Origin: Bacteroidota bacterium
GTDB lineage: Bacteria > Bacteroidota > Bacteroidia > Flavobacteriales > Weeksellaceae
Assembly (NCBI GenBank): GCA_023386965.1
Contig: JAEWIR010000001.1
Location: forward strand, 1-64,000
DNA: 64,000 bases
Direction: 5' to 3'
Position 1 is the stretch's first letter. Each line of letters begins with the position of its first letter. Shown here piece by piece: positions 15,957 to 24,459 of this stretch. Both the position numbers and the translations under genes were made by a program. A model generated the notes under the pieces. The model saw nothing but the letters and a program-made list of their open reading frames with translations. It had not been told where the DNA came from and made no database searches.

Positions 15957-16688
15957 ATGATGAGAAAATGGTTTACGGTGTTGTTTTCAGTGATGATGAT
16001 TTTAGGTTCAGCACAGTCTAAAAAAACATCGGCAGCGGTAAAGCCTCAGGCTGCAAAACCGGCTCCGGCCGTAATAAATCCGGACATTCCCGCGCTTATT
16101 CCCACCAAACGGAACGGTTTATTCGGCTTTGCCAATCAGCAGGGTAAGGTCATCATCAAACCGGAATACAGCAATGTTGGCTTTTTTACAGAAGACTGTA
16201 ACCTTTTAAACTCTCCCAACCCCAAAGCAAAGAAATTCGGAAGTGCCAATTATGCGTCGGTCCGGCGTCAGGGCGTGGATTTCCGGATAGACAGGACCGG
16301 GAAAAGGGTTTATCAGTATAAGGATGCGGACCTTGCCCAATGTCCTTTTGTGTTTATGAAGCAGCGTTTCCATGCCTACGTGCGCAGTGGTTTCTACGGC
16401 ATCATTGAACAGCCCTATTTTAAAAGTGAGAACGATTATCACAGCTATGTAATATATCCGCAGTACCAATATCTCCATATTCTGGAGGGCGATGACCTGG
16501 ACAGGCCCATGATTGTGGCTTCGCAGAATGACCGATTCGGTATCATCGACATCAATAACAATGTAGTGATCCCGTTCGAATATTCCGATATCAAAAGAAA
16601 CTACAGCTGGAAACTTGCAAAACTCTTTGAGGTTACAAAAGACGGTGTGAACTATTTTTATATTGATGCCCAAAACAAAGGTTACTGA
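15957..16688 (+). CDS. WG-repeat exported protein
   Basis: Protein of 243 residues; I place the start at 15957 (two ATG codons in a row, preceded by AAAAGGGAT), giving a Sec signal that ends near GSAQS. Two WG-type beta repeats are recognisable: the one around NGLFGFANQQGKVIIKPEYS and a second around DRFGIIDINNNVVIPFEYS, with degenerate repeats between. Such repeats form beta-propeller-like binding surfaces. The role is unknown. It lies just upstream of the TPP riboswitch but has its own promoter in the palindromic region, so it is not expected to be thiamin-controlled. Confidence 0.7.
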   Translation: MMRKWFTVLFSVMMILGSAQSKKTSAAVKPQAAKPAPAVINPDIPALIPTKRNGLFGFANQQGKVIIKPEYSNVGFFTEDCNLLNSPNPKAKKFGSANYASVRRQGVDFRIDRTGKRVYQYKDADLAQCPFVFMKQRFHAYVRSGFYGIIEQPYFKSENDYHSYVIYPQYQYLHILEGDDLDRPMIVASQNDRFGIIDINNNVVIPFEYSDIKRNYSWKLAKLFEVTKDGVNYFYIDAQNKGY

Positions 16689-16720
16689 TAAAATTTTTGT
16701 ACTTTCGCGCCATAAAATTT

Positions 16721-16786
16721 AAGGGGTGCTGTAAAAAGCTGAGATTATACCCAATGAACCTGGAACAGGTAATGCTGTTTAGGGAG
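16721..16786 (+). ncRNA. TPP riboswitch (THI element)
   Basis: The conserved aptamer blocks occur in order: GGGGTGC (16723-16729), CTGAGA (16739-16744), ACCC (16749-16752), TGAACCTG (16755-16762), GGTAATGC (16768-16775) and AGGGA (16781-16785). TPP aptamers repress downstream genes when thiamin pyrophosphate is plentiful. The controlled gene is the TonB receptor starting at 16858. A TACTTTCG box (16700-16707), one base off the -7 consensus, could be the promoter. No strong terminator hairpin is visible between aptamer and ATG, but CCCCTT at 16823-16828 could pair with AAGGGG at 16721-16726. Confidence 0.92.
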
Positions 16787-16857
16787 TGGTCTTCGGATCT
16801 TTTATTGTATAATTTTTTACGTCCCCTTTTATTCAATTAATCTTAAAAATTAAAAGA

Positions 16858-18966
16858 ATGAAAGGATTTGTTATTTTAGGACTTTGCGCGGGTCCTGTGT
16901 ATTTTTCGCAATCTATGCCGGCAGACACGGCAAAAATCCAGGAAATTGAAAGTGTAACCTTTACTAAACGCTTACCGGTTGCCCGGGAAATTGTAAATGT
17001 AGCCCGGGACCTGGAACACAAAAATCTGGGTCAGGATCTGCCTGTACTCCTCAAGAACCAAACTTCAGTAGTGGCCACCTCCGATGCGGGAAACGGTATT
17101 GGTTATACCGGTTTCAGGATTCGTGGTGTGGGAGGAAGTGGCATTAATGTGATGATGAATGGCGTACCTTACAATGATTCGGAATCGCAGGGAACTTTCT
17201 TTGTCAATGTGCCCGACCTTACCAGTTCGGCGTCACAAATCATCATCCAGCGGGGTGTGGGTACCTCATCCAACGGTGTTTCCGCATTTGGAGCCACAGT
17301 AAATGTAATTTCCAAAGATCCTGCAGAAACATTTTACATCCGTTCCGATAATTCAGTCGGTTCCTTCAATACCTATAAATATTCGGCGGAGTTAGGATCG
17401 GGTAAGTTCTGGAACAACCGCTTAAGCTTGATGGGACGCTATACAGGCATACAGTCAGATGGTTATATAGACAGGGCAGCGTCTGATCTTAAGTCCTATA
17501 ACCTCAGTGCCCTTTTTGAAGAAGGGAATACCGCTGTGAGATTCCTCGCGTTCGGCGGCAAGGAAAAAACCTATCAGGCCTGGAACGGCATTGACCGTGA
17601 AACCTGGCTTACCAGGCCACGGACCAACTTCTCGGGGGCAATTTATGATGCCGATTGGGAGAATATCGTAGGTTTTTACGATAATGAAACCGATAACTAT
17701 CGCCAGAATCATTATCAGCTGCTCTGGAATCAGCGTATTAACCCGCAGTGGAAACTGGAAACCACTTTGCACTATACCAAAGGCAAGGGCTTCTACGAAA
17801 ATTATAAGCAGGGAGCGGCTTATTCAAAATACAACCTTCCTGACCAGGGTGCTGTAGCGTATTCGGACTTCATCCGCAAAAAATGGCTGGACAATGATTT
17901 TTACGGCGGAGTAAGCACACTTTATGGTAAGTTTGATAATCTGGACCTGAATATTGGTCTTGTGGCAAACCATTATTTCGGTAAGCATTTCGGTGAGGTG
18001 TCTGATGTGTTTGTACCAAATATTTCCGGGCACGAATACTACCGCAACAACGGCGTGAAGGATGAGCTTGCAGGTTTTGCAAAAGCAATCTACCGCCTGA
18101 ACAGGCTTGAGATCTTTGGTGATTTGCAGCTGCGTAACATTACCTACAATACCGAAGTAATTATGGAGGGCGATGGTGAAGGCATGGATCTTAGTAAAGA
18201 ATGGCTTTTCTTCAATCCCAAGTTTGGTTTAAATTACCTCATTAATTCGGGAAAGATCTTTCTGTCTTACGCTCATGCGCAGCGTGAGCCCAGCCGCGAT
18301 GATCTTTTTGCCAACACGCAGACGCAACCGGAAAAACTGCATGATTTCGAGGCCGGAATGGAAAAAACACTGGGTAATGTAATGCTTACAGCCAACCTGT
18401 ATTTCATGAACTACCGTAACCAGCTGGTTCTGAACGGAAAGATCAGCGATATTGGTGAGTTTATCCGCGAGAACAGCGGTAAAAGTTACAGAACGGGAAT
18501 TGAGCTGGCTGCGGCGGCAAAACTTACGGACAACTGGAGCCTTTCGGGTAACCTAAACGTTAGCCACAACCGCAACCGCAATTTTATCCGGGAGGATGCC
18601 AACGGAATTCAGGATCTGGGCGATACACCCATCTCCTTTTCACCGGACATGATCGGAAATCTGATGGTGAACTATACACCTCTTAAAAACCTCACCCTGG
18701 GCCTGCAGAATCAGTATATAGGCAAGCAGTTTCTGGACAATACCAATGATGCCCAGCTGCAGCTGGATGATTACCTGCTGACTGATTTTAATGCCAGATA
18801 CATTTTGAACCTGAAAAAAACAGATTTAGACTTCAAACTCCTGGTCAATAATATTTTGGACCGTAAATATGTGAACAACGGTTATGTCTATGACAGCTCG
18901 CCTTATTATTTCTCCCAGGCAGGCATTAATTTCATGTTCGGAATTTCTGTTTTACTGAAGAAATAA
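16858..18966 (+). CDS. TonB-dependent receptor under TPP riboswitch control (thiamin uptake candidate)
   Basis: Receptor of 702 residues with a Sec signal (cleavage near YFSQS, about residue 18). The plug domain occupies about 35-165 and the rest is barrel, ending in FGISVLLKK rather than the more usual terminal phenylalanine. There is no carboxypeptidase-regulatory-like N-terminal domain, unlike the receptor at 7401. The TPP riboswitch in its leader implies that the ligand is thiamin or a thiamin precursor or phosphate; riboswitch-linked outer membrane receptors are known in Bacteroidota. No inner-membrane thiamin transporter or salvage gene follows, so those must be elsewhere. Confidence 0.88.
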   Translation: MKGFVILGLCAGPVYFSQSMPADTAKIQEIESVTFTKRLPVAREIVNVARDLEHKNLGQDLPVLLKNQTSVVATSDAGNGIGYTGFRIRGVGGSGINVMMNGVPYNDSESQGTFFVNVPDLTSSASQIIIQRGVGTSSNGVSAFGATVNVISKDPAETFYIRSDNSVGSFNTYKYSAELGSGKFWNNRLSLMGRYTGIQSDGYIDRAASDLKSYNLSALFEEGNTAVRFLAFGGKEKTYQAWNGIDRETWLTRPRTNFSGAIYDADWENIVGFYDNETDNYRQNHYQLLWNQRINPQWKLETTLHYTKGKGFYENYKQGAAYSKYNLPDQGAVAYSDFIRKKWLDNDFYGGVSTLYGKFDNLDLNIGLVANHYFGKHFGEVSDVFVPNISGHEYYRNNGVKDELAGFAKAIYRLNRLEIFGDLQLRNITYNTEVIMEGDGEGMDLSKEWLFFNPKFGLNYLINSGKIFLSYAHAQREPSRDDLFANTQTQPEKLHDFEAGMEKTLGNVMLTANLYFMNYRNQLVLNGKISDIGEFIRENSGKSYRTGIELAAAAKLTDNWSLSGNLNVSHNRNRNFIREDANGIQDLGDTPISFSPDMIGNLMVNYTPLKNLTLGLQNQYIGKQFLDNTNDAQLQLDDYLLTDFNARYILNLKKTDLDFKLLVNNILDRKYVNNGYVYDSSPYYFSQAGINFMFGISVLLKK

Positions 18967-18985
18967 AGGGTTTCGGACTGACTTA

Positions 18986-19028
18986 AGGATTTTGATTCGG
19001 CGGAAATTTTTTTCGCCGAAAAAATCCT
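18986..19028 (+). repeat. Long bulged stem-loop abutting a -7 box
   Basis: AGGATTTT (18986-18993), a two-base bulge and TTCGGCG (18996-19002) pair with CGCCGAA (19014-19020) and AAAATCCT (19021-19028), giving a 15 bp stem. It may terminate the TonB receptor transcript, although no T-run follows on the plus strand. The last base is also the first base of the -7 box of the next gene. Confidence 0.6.
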
Positions 19029-19035
19029 AAATTTG
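19028..19035 (+). promoter_or_regulatory. Predicted -7 box with almost no leader
   Basis: TAAATTTG matches the -7 consensus and ends only 7 bp before the ATG at 19043, so the mRNA would carry a leader of a few bases at most. Confidence 0.5.
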
Positions 19036-19042
19036 CGGACTC

Positions 19043-19819
19043 ATGAATATCTCTGCACTTATTCTCGAATATCTGAAGGTCAGGCATAAAGCTACGGTAA
19101 CCGGCTTTGGCGATTTCCTGCTGGAAAATGCGGCTGCCGTCCTGAATTCGGAAGATAAAACCCTGCTGCCACCGGCACAAAAAATAATCTACCATCCGGA
19201 TTACGGCGTTTCTGGTTCAGATTTTGAAAAATTCGTGGCCGAAAAACAGGGTCTGAGCGCCGAAAAAGCTGCGGAAGAAATAAAACTACAGGTCACCTTT
19301 TGGAAAAACAAGATTAACGAAGGCGAAAACTTTAGCCTTGAAGGTCTGGGTGTTTTTAAAATCTCAGCCGACTCTGTTCATTTTGATGGTAACAGGATTG
19401 CAGGAGATCATTCAGACTTTTACGGACTCGAGGAAATCAATCTTGCGGAATTAGGCAAGCGCCGCGGAAACTCACAGAGCCCGGGCGAAAAAAAACCTTA
19501 TTCCATAGGCAAGGCAGCAGTCTGGCTTCTGTTGCTGGCGCTGCCGATAGGTGCCTTAGCCTATTTTGGGGTTACCCAGCCGGAGATGTTATTTGGCAGA
19601 AAGTCCTTTACACCGGAATCTCTTGAGAAAATGAAGGACACAGTGAAAGCCGTGCCCGCAAAAAGAGATACGGTCAATCTGATGAAACTGGATTCGGTGA
19701 AAGCCGATTCAAGTAAAACAATAGCAGCGGTTCCGGTTGCTCCAAAACAATGGAAATCAAAGAAAAATCCTACTAAAAAATGGCGCAAACCAAAAAAGCA
19801 AGTGAATCACTCACGGTAA
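19043..19819 (+). CDS. CCDC81-type HU domain membrane protein
   Basis: Protein of 258 residues. The first 140 residues resemble the tandem bacterial CCDC81-like HU domains: an N-terminal helical domain with VTGFGDFLLEN and PPAQKIIYH, then a second with FSLEGLGVFKI. One membrane helix follows (about 156-175, AAVWLLLLALPIGALAYFG), then a low-complexity tail. In Bacteroidota these proteins usually end in a SPOR domain, which is missing here. The last 13 codons overlap the next gene by 40 bp in another frame; a frame change near 19750 would instead end the protein at TAA 19774-19776, just before that gene, so an ancestral frameshift is possible. Confidence 0.7.
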   Translation: MNISALILEYLKVRHKATVTGFGDFLLENAAAVLNSEDKTLLPPAQKIIYHPDYGVSGSDFEKFVAEKQGLSAEKAAEEIKLQVTFWKNKINEGENFSLEGLGVFKISADSVHFDGNRIAGDHSDFYGLEEINLAELGKRRGNSQSPGEKKPYSIGKAAVWLLLLALPIGALAYFGVTQPEMLFGRKSFTPESLEKMKDTVKAVPAKRDTVNLMKLDSVKADSSKTIAAVPVAPKQWKSKKNPTKKWRKPKKQVNHSR

Positions 19820-20298
19820 TGACCAATATCGTTCTGCCGAACGAAACCAATTCGCTCCGCAATCTTTTCGGTGGTGAACTTCTGGCGAAAATGGACCGAT
19901 GTGCGTCTATCTCTGCCGCACGCCACTGCGAAAGACGCGTGGTTACCGCCTCGGTAAACCATGTATCCTTCAACCATCCGATTCCGGAGGGTGGCATTGT
20001 TGTGCTGGAATCCAAAGTCTCACGGGCTTTCTCAACCTCCATGGAGATTTATGTTGATGTTTGGCTGGACGACCCGATTAATCAGAAGAAGATACATACC
20101 AATGAAGGAATTTACACCTTTGTTGCGGTGGACGAATTTAACCGTCCCATTCCGATTCCTAATATGGAGCCTGAAACTGAACAGGAAATTTCGCGCTATG
20201 AGGCAGCCTTAAGGCGAAAGGAACTTTCCCTGATCCTTTCCGGACGTATGAAGCCTGCCGATTCTGTAGAGCTGAAAAAGCTTTTCGGTCAGGGTTAA
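19780..20298 (+). CDS. Acyl-CoA thioesterase, hotdog fold (YciA/BACH type)
   Basis: Cytoplasmic thioesterase of 172 residues that hydrolyses acyl-CoA to free acid and CoA. The pattern NSLRNLFGGELLAKMD (about 24-39) with the catalytic aspartate/asparagine region, and ASVNHVSFNHPI, are typical of single-hotdog YciA-like enzymes. The start at 19780 falls inside the end of the upstream HU-domain gene (40 bp overlap, different frame). The C-terminal RYEAALRRKE segment is as in flavobacterial homologues. Confidence 0.88.
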   Translation: MAQTKKASESLTVMTNIVLPNETNSLRNLFGGELLAKMDRCASISAARHCERRVVTASVNHVSFNHPIPEGGIVVLESKVSRAFSTSMEIYVDVWLDDPINQKKIHTNEGIYTFVAVDEFNRPIPIPNMEPETEQEISRYEAALRRKELSLILSGRMKPADSVELKKLFGQG

Positions 20299-20320
20299 CC
20301 GACTTTCCGTATGCTGAATA

Positions 20321-21253
20321 ATGAAGATACTCCAGCTTGATAAAAATCACCCGCTGATAGAACAGCAACTCTCGGCAAAAGGCTTTATTGTTGACGAAGA
20401 TCTTAGCAGCAGCTATAGTCAGCTTCTGGAAACCGTTGCACCTTATGAGGGGATAATTATCCGAAGCCGTGTCCCGATGGACCGGAACTTCATCCGGCAA
20501 GCCCGAAACCTTAAATTTATTGCCCGTGTCGGTGCCGGACTGGAAAATATTGACCTTGAAGCTGCCGCTGAGTTTGGCGTTGTGGTCATCAGTTCACCTG
20601 AAGGCAACCGTGATGCCGTGGCCGAGCATGTCCTGGGTATGCTGCTGGTACTGACCAACCGTCTCTTTATTTCTGCTGAAGAAGTGAAGCAGGGATTTTG
20701 GAAAAGGGAAGAAAACCGTGGCGACGAACTTGCCGGAAAAACTTTCGGTATTATTGGCTATGGCCATATGGGTAAGGCAGTTGCCAAAAGACTGTCCGGA
20801 TTTTCGGTAAAGACCGTATTTCATGATATCCTGCCTGATCTTGCTGATGAGTTTGCTGCGCAGGTAAGTTTGGAGGAATTGATGAGTGCCGCCGATATCG
20901 TAAGCCTGCATATTCCGCTCACCGACGAAACACATTATCTTGTAGATGAGGATTTCATTGGTGGAATGGCTAAAGAGTTCTACCTCATCAATGCCTCGCG
21001 GGGAAAGAACGTTAAAACGAAAGCTTTAGTTCAGGGATTGAAGACGGGTAAAGTCAAAGGCACCGCGCTGGATGTCCTCGAATTTGAAAAACCGTCTTTT
21101 GAAAATCTGGGTTCTGAAAATGAGGATTTAGAATACCTTCTTCAGAGCGAAAGGGTTATTGTTACTCCGCATATTGCCGGTTGGACCCACCAGAGTAAGG
21201 AAAAGCTGGCGCAGGTGATTGTAGATAAGATCCTTGCTACGTTTGGCTCGTGA
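20321..21253 (+). CDS. D-2-hydroxyacid dehydrogenase (phosphoglycerate dehydrogenase-like)
   Basis: NAD-dependent dehydrogenase of 310 residues. Visible motifs are the dinucleotide loop GIIGYGHMG (about 147-155), the catalytic arginine in NASRGKNV (about 228), the acidic partner in LDVLEFEKP and the histidine in PHIAGWT. The size fits the short form without the C-terminal ACT domain. In flavobacteria this family is often labelled SerA, but no serC or other serine genes are adjacent, so the substrate is uncertain. It is 22 bp after the thioesterase gene and probably in the same transcript. Confidence 0.85.
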   Translation: MKILQLDKNHPLIEQQLSAKGFIVDEDLSSSYSQLLETVAPYEGIIIRSRVPMDRNFIRQARNLKFIARVGAGLENIDLEAAAEFGVVVISSPEGNRDAVAEHVLGMLLVLTNRLFISAEEVKQGFWKREENRGDELAGKTFGIIGYGHMGKAVAKRLSGFSVKTVFHDILPDLADEFAAQVSLEELMSAADIVSLHIPLTDETHYLVDEDFIGGMAKEFYLINASRGKNVKTKALVQGLKTGKVKGTALDVLEFEKPSFENLGSENEDLEYLLQSERVIVTPHIAGWTHQSKEKLAQVIVDKILATFGS

Positions 21254-21414
21254 TACCGGCTATCTATTTTTTTCCCAACAATATTTGATGAATTATATAA
21301 CAGCAGACCCTTAATGTTGTAAAGCTTCCATTGTTAAAGTATTCATAATATCATGTCGCCTCACCATGCAGGCTTTCCGTTTTTATTAAATTGCCGCTCA
21401 TTTTGTATAAGTTA

Positions 21415-22683
21415 ATGATGAGAAAAAGTTTTTGGCTGGGGTGGCTGTGTGTGATGTTGTTGGGTTCATGCAAAAAAGAACTTCAGATTCTTGATAAAGA
21501 GACCACGACACAGCTTCCTAATTTTGGAAATGTCAAGTTGGATGAGGTATTTGGTGGTAATGAAAATAAGCATGCAGACAGTGATTCCATCAATGCGGTA
21601 ATTCAGCATTATTACCGCACAGTTTGGGAAGGAGGTGACCTTTGGGGTGGCTTTCTGATAGCCAAAGGCGACGATATTCTTTATGAGGGTTACCGTGGCT
21701 TTGCACAGGCCAACAAACAGGAACCCATTACCCAATCCACGCCTTTGCACGTTGCGTCTATCAGTAAAACCATAACCGCTATGGCAGTAATGAAGTTGGT
21801 GGAAGCCGGCAAGCTTGATCTTGATGCTGAAGTGGAAAAATATTTCCCGGGTTTTCCTTATCCCGGGGTAACGGTAAAGTCATTGCTTACGCAGCGCAGC
21901 GGTTTGCCTAAATACGAGTACTTCATTGAAAAAATTGAGCCGGCACCGGCAGAACTCAGCAAGAAGTTCCTCACAAACCGGGACATTCTGAACCTGATGA
22001 TCCGCCATAAGCCGGAGGCTGCGCGCAGTCCCGATACAGGTTTCATGTACTGTAATACCAACTATGCCATGCTGGCGCTTCTTGTGGAGAAAGTTACTGC
22101 CACTTCTTTCCCTTCAGCCATGGAACAGATGGTTTTCAAGCCGCTGAAAATGGAAAACTCATTTATCTTCCAGGAAAAGGACACACTTACGGCTTCCAAA
22201 TCTTTCTTTAACCGGGGTCCGAAAGTTTATCCTTACGACCGGCTGGATCTTATCTATGGTGACAAAAATGTCTATACTACTCCGCGTGATTTACTCAACT
22301 TCTCCCGCGCGTTGTATGCCGATAATTTCCTGCGGAAGGATTTAAAGGATATGGTCTTTGAGCCTTACAGTAATGAGCGGGCCGGTATAAATAATTATGG
22401 TATCGGTTTCCGCATGAAGGTTTATGATAACGGTAACAAGCTTACCTTTCATACCGGATGGTGGCACGGCACTAATTCCGTATTTGCTCATCTGCTGAAC
22501 TCCAATGTGACCATCGTGGCTATAGGAAATAAATTTTCGCGTCAGCCTTACACCGCGCTGTCGCTGGCGGGTCTTTTCGGGCAGTACCCAATAGAAATAG
22601 ACCGCCTTAAAAATACTATGAAACAGGGCTCCGGTGCATCTTCCGGAAGTGAGGAGGATTCTGCAGATGTAAATGGCGGATAA
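21415..22683 (+). CDS. Serine hydrolase lipoprotein (class C beta-lactamase fold)
   Basis: Protein of 422 residues. A TTG eight codons upstream is also in frame, but the ATG ATG at 21415-21420 gives a proper lipoprotein signal (MMRKSFWLGWLCVMLLGSC, Cys19). The catalytic SxxK is SISK (about 115-118), the second motif is YCN in MYCNTNYA and the third HTG in HTGWWHGTNS. This set is shared by class C beta-lactamases, DD-peptidases and esterases, and resistance should not be assumed. It is likely lipid-anchored in the envelope. The gene is 27 bp upstream of the Ig-like lipoprotein gene. Confidence 0.88.
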   Translation: MMRKSFWLGWLCVMLLGSCKKELQILDKETTTQLPNFGNVKLDEVFGGNENKHADSDSINAVIQHYYRTVWEGGDLWGGFLIAKGDDILYEGYRGFAQANKQEPITQSTPLHVASISKTITAMAVMKLVEAGKLDLDAEVEKYFPGFPYPGVTVKSLLTQRSGLPKYEYFIEKIEPAPAELSKKFLTNRDILNLMIRHKPEAARSPDTGFMYCNTNYAMLALLVEKVTATSFPSAMEQMVFKPLKMENSFIFQEKDTLTASKSFFNRGPKVYPYDRLDLIYGDKNVYTTPRDLLNFSRALYADNFLRKDLKDMVFEPYSNERAGINNYGIGFRMKVYDNGNKLTFHTGWWHGTNSVFAHLLNSNVTIVAIGNKFSRQPYTALSLAGLFGQYPIEIDRLKNTMKQGSGASSGSEEDSADVNGG

Positions 22684-22688
22684 ATCTT

Positions 22689-22696
22689 TAAATTTG
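22689..22696 (+). promoter_or_regulatory. Predicted internal -7 box before the Ig-like lipoprotein gene
   Basis: TAAATTTG lies between the serine hydrolase stop and the ATG at 22711, so the downstream pair may have its own promoter in addition to read-through. Confidence 0.45.
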
Positions 22697-22710
22697 CACA
22701 AAATAAATTA

Positions 22711-24459
22711 ATGCTGAAGCCATTTTACCTTATAATCACCGCATTACTTCTGTTTTCCTGCGCCAGAGTAGGTTCACCCGTAGGAGGGGAACGTGATACC
22801 ATCGCACCCAGGGTGATTGGCTCAAATATAGACACGCCCAGAGTAAATGTACCTCGTAACCTGAAAGAGTTGCGAATTTCTTTTGATGAATACATTACTT
22901 TAAAGGACGCAAATAAGAACCTGATTATTTCGCCTCCTATCAGAAAGATCAAACGGATCCTTCCCTCCAGCCTGGCTACCAAGGAAATTGTGATTCAGTG
23001 GGAAGATACGCTGCAGGCCAATACGACTTACAGCTTTAATTTCGGCAGCTCAATCCAGGACCATAACGAAGGGAATATGCTCCCATACTATAACTATGCG
23101 TTCTCTACCGGTGAGAAAATAGATGATCTTTATATCAGTGGCGAGGTTACAGAAGCGCTGCAGATTAAGGCTGTTCCGGCAAAGGTGAGCAGAGTGGTAG
23201 GTTTGTATCAGGACAAGGATTCCATGGATTACCGCCAGAAACCCTACTACATAACAAGAGTGGACGAGGACGGTTACTATGAGCTAAATTACCTTTCACC
23301 CGGGACTTACCGCATTATTGCTTTCGAAGATGAGAATTCCAATTCTGTTTACGATCCCGGTAAAGAAAAAGTGGGCTTCCGTAAAGAACCAGTAGTGGTT
23401 GAAAATTCCGTGTCGGGGTTGCCAATCAGTCTGTTCCCGTCCAAAAAAGCATTCCGTTATCTGGAAATGAAGGAAATGCCGGGTGGAGTACAAATGCTCT
23501 TTGAGGGTAATCCACAAAGTGTAGAAGTAAAAGCAGTATCCGAAAAACTGAAAGAATATAAGGTTACACACCGAAGCAAATCGGATACGGTTAAGATTTG
23601 GTTTGATGCCGCGAAACAGGGTGTCGGAACTGATGTCAGCGAGAATTTGAGGTTCAGCTATGATGCGGAAGGCAAACAGGATACGGTATCCCTTTTCTAC
23701 AAGAGAAATCCGGATGCTGAAATGGCCATTTCCAATGATGGGGGAGCCCTGCTTCCGCCCTCCACCGATTTTAAAGTAACCAGCAACTATATTATTGACA
23801 GGATTCAGCCGGAAAAATGGACGCTGACCATAGACAGTCTTACGGCTGTTCCTTTTACTGCCAGGATTTCTGAGACCAATCCCTACCAAATTCTGGTGAA
23901 AGCCGGGTTTGTGGAGGGCAATAAATACCAGCTTACAATTCCAAGCAAGACGGTTTCCTCATTTTATGAATCTACGGCAAAACCCTACAGATTTGATTTT
24001 GAGGCTGATAAAGTTCAGAATTTCGGCAGTTTTACAGCCCGCCTTAGCAATAAACCTGAGGCCCGCTTTTGGCTGCAGCTGCTGGACTCATCAGAAAAAG
24101 TACAGTACACAACCTTTAATGATGCAGCTGAAGTAAAGTTCAATATCGTTAAACCGGGTGAATACTTTGTGCGCATTTTGGTGGACAATAATGGTAACGG
24201 ACATTGGGATGAAGCCGATTTCCTGAATCAGCAGTTTGCGGAGGATGCTTATATTTTCTACAAGAAAGTGAATATCCGCCCGCTTTGGGAACTGGTGGAA
24301 GACTGGGATTTAAAAGATACCCGGAAACTTGATCCGGTAAAACCGGAATCTACTGCTCCGCAAGCTACCACCCCAAGTACTGCGGCACCCGTCCGGAGCC
24401 CACAGATTCGCGGCACTGTGCCCGGTACAAGACCTGAAAGAACATTGGAACGGAGATGA
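22711..24459 (+). CDS. Ig-like domain lipoprotein
   Basis: Protein of 582 residues with a lipobox (LLFSC, Cys17) followed by a conserved GSPVGGERDTIAP segment typical of a Bacteroidota lipoprotein family annotated with an SbsA-type Ig-like domain. That Ig-like domain spans about 30-135. A transthyretin-like beta-sandwich (about 140-240, containing GYYELNYLSPGTYRI) and several further beta-rich domains follow; the tail (about 545-582) is T/P/A-rich and disordered. Function unknown; probably cell-surface or periplasmic. The stop overlaps the next start by 4 bp (ATGA), so the two products are translationally coupled. Confidence 0.78.
   Translation: MLKPFYLIITALLLFSCARVGSPVGGERDTIAPRVIGSNIDTPRVNVPRNLKELRISFDEYITLKDANKNLIISPPIRKIKRILPSSLATKEIVIQWEDTLQANTTYSFNFGSSIQDHNEGNMLPYYNYAFSTGEKIDDLYISGEVTEALQIKAVPAKVSRVVGLYQDKDSMDYRQKPYYITRVDEDGYYELNYLSPGTYRIIAFEDENSNSVYDPGKEKVGFRKEPVVVENSVSGLPISLFPSKKAFRYLEMKEMPGGVQMLFEGNPQSVEVKAVSEKLKEYKVTHRSKSDTVKIWFDAAKQGVGTDVSENLRFSYDAEGKQDTVSLFYKRNPDAEMAISNDGGALLPPSTDFKVTSNYIIDRIQPEKWTLTIDSLTAVPFTARISETNPYQILVKAGFVEGNKYQLTIPSKTVSSFYESTAKPYRFDFEADKVQNFGSFTARLSNKPEARFWLQLLDSSEKVQYTTFNDAAEVKFNIVKPGEYFVRILVDNNGNGHWDEADFLNQQFAEDAYIFYKKVNIRPLWELVEDWDLKDTRKLDPVKPESTAPQATTPSTAAPVRSPQIRGTVPGTRPERTLERR

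Noticed and set aside
21254..21414. Possible tRNA or small RNA in the gap before the serine hydrolase
   Set aside because: No cloverleaf, no T-loop consensus and no clear hairpin terminator were found.
21415..22683. Dedicated beta-lactamase resistance gene
   Set aside because: The SxxK/YxN/HTG set is shared by many envelope serine hydrolases; nothing in the context points to antibiotic resistance.
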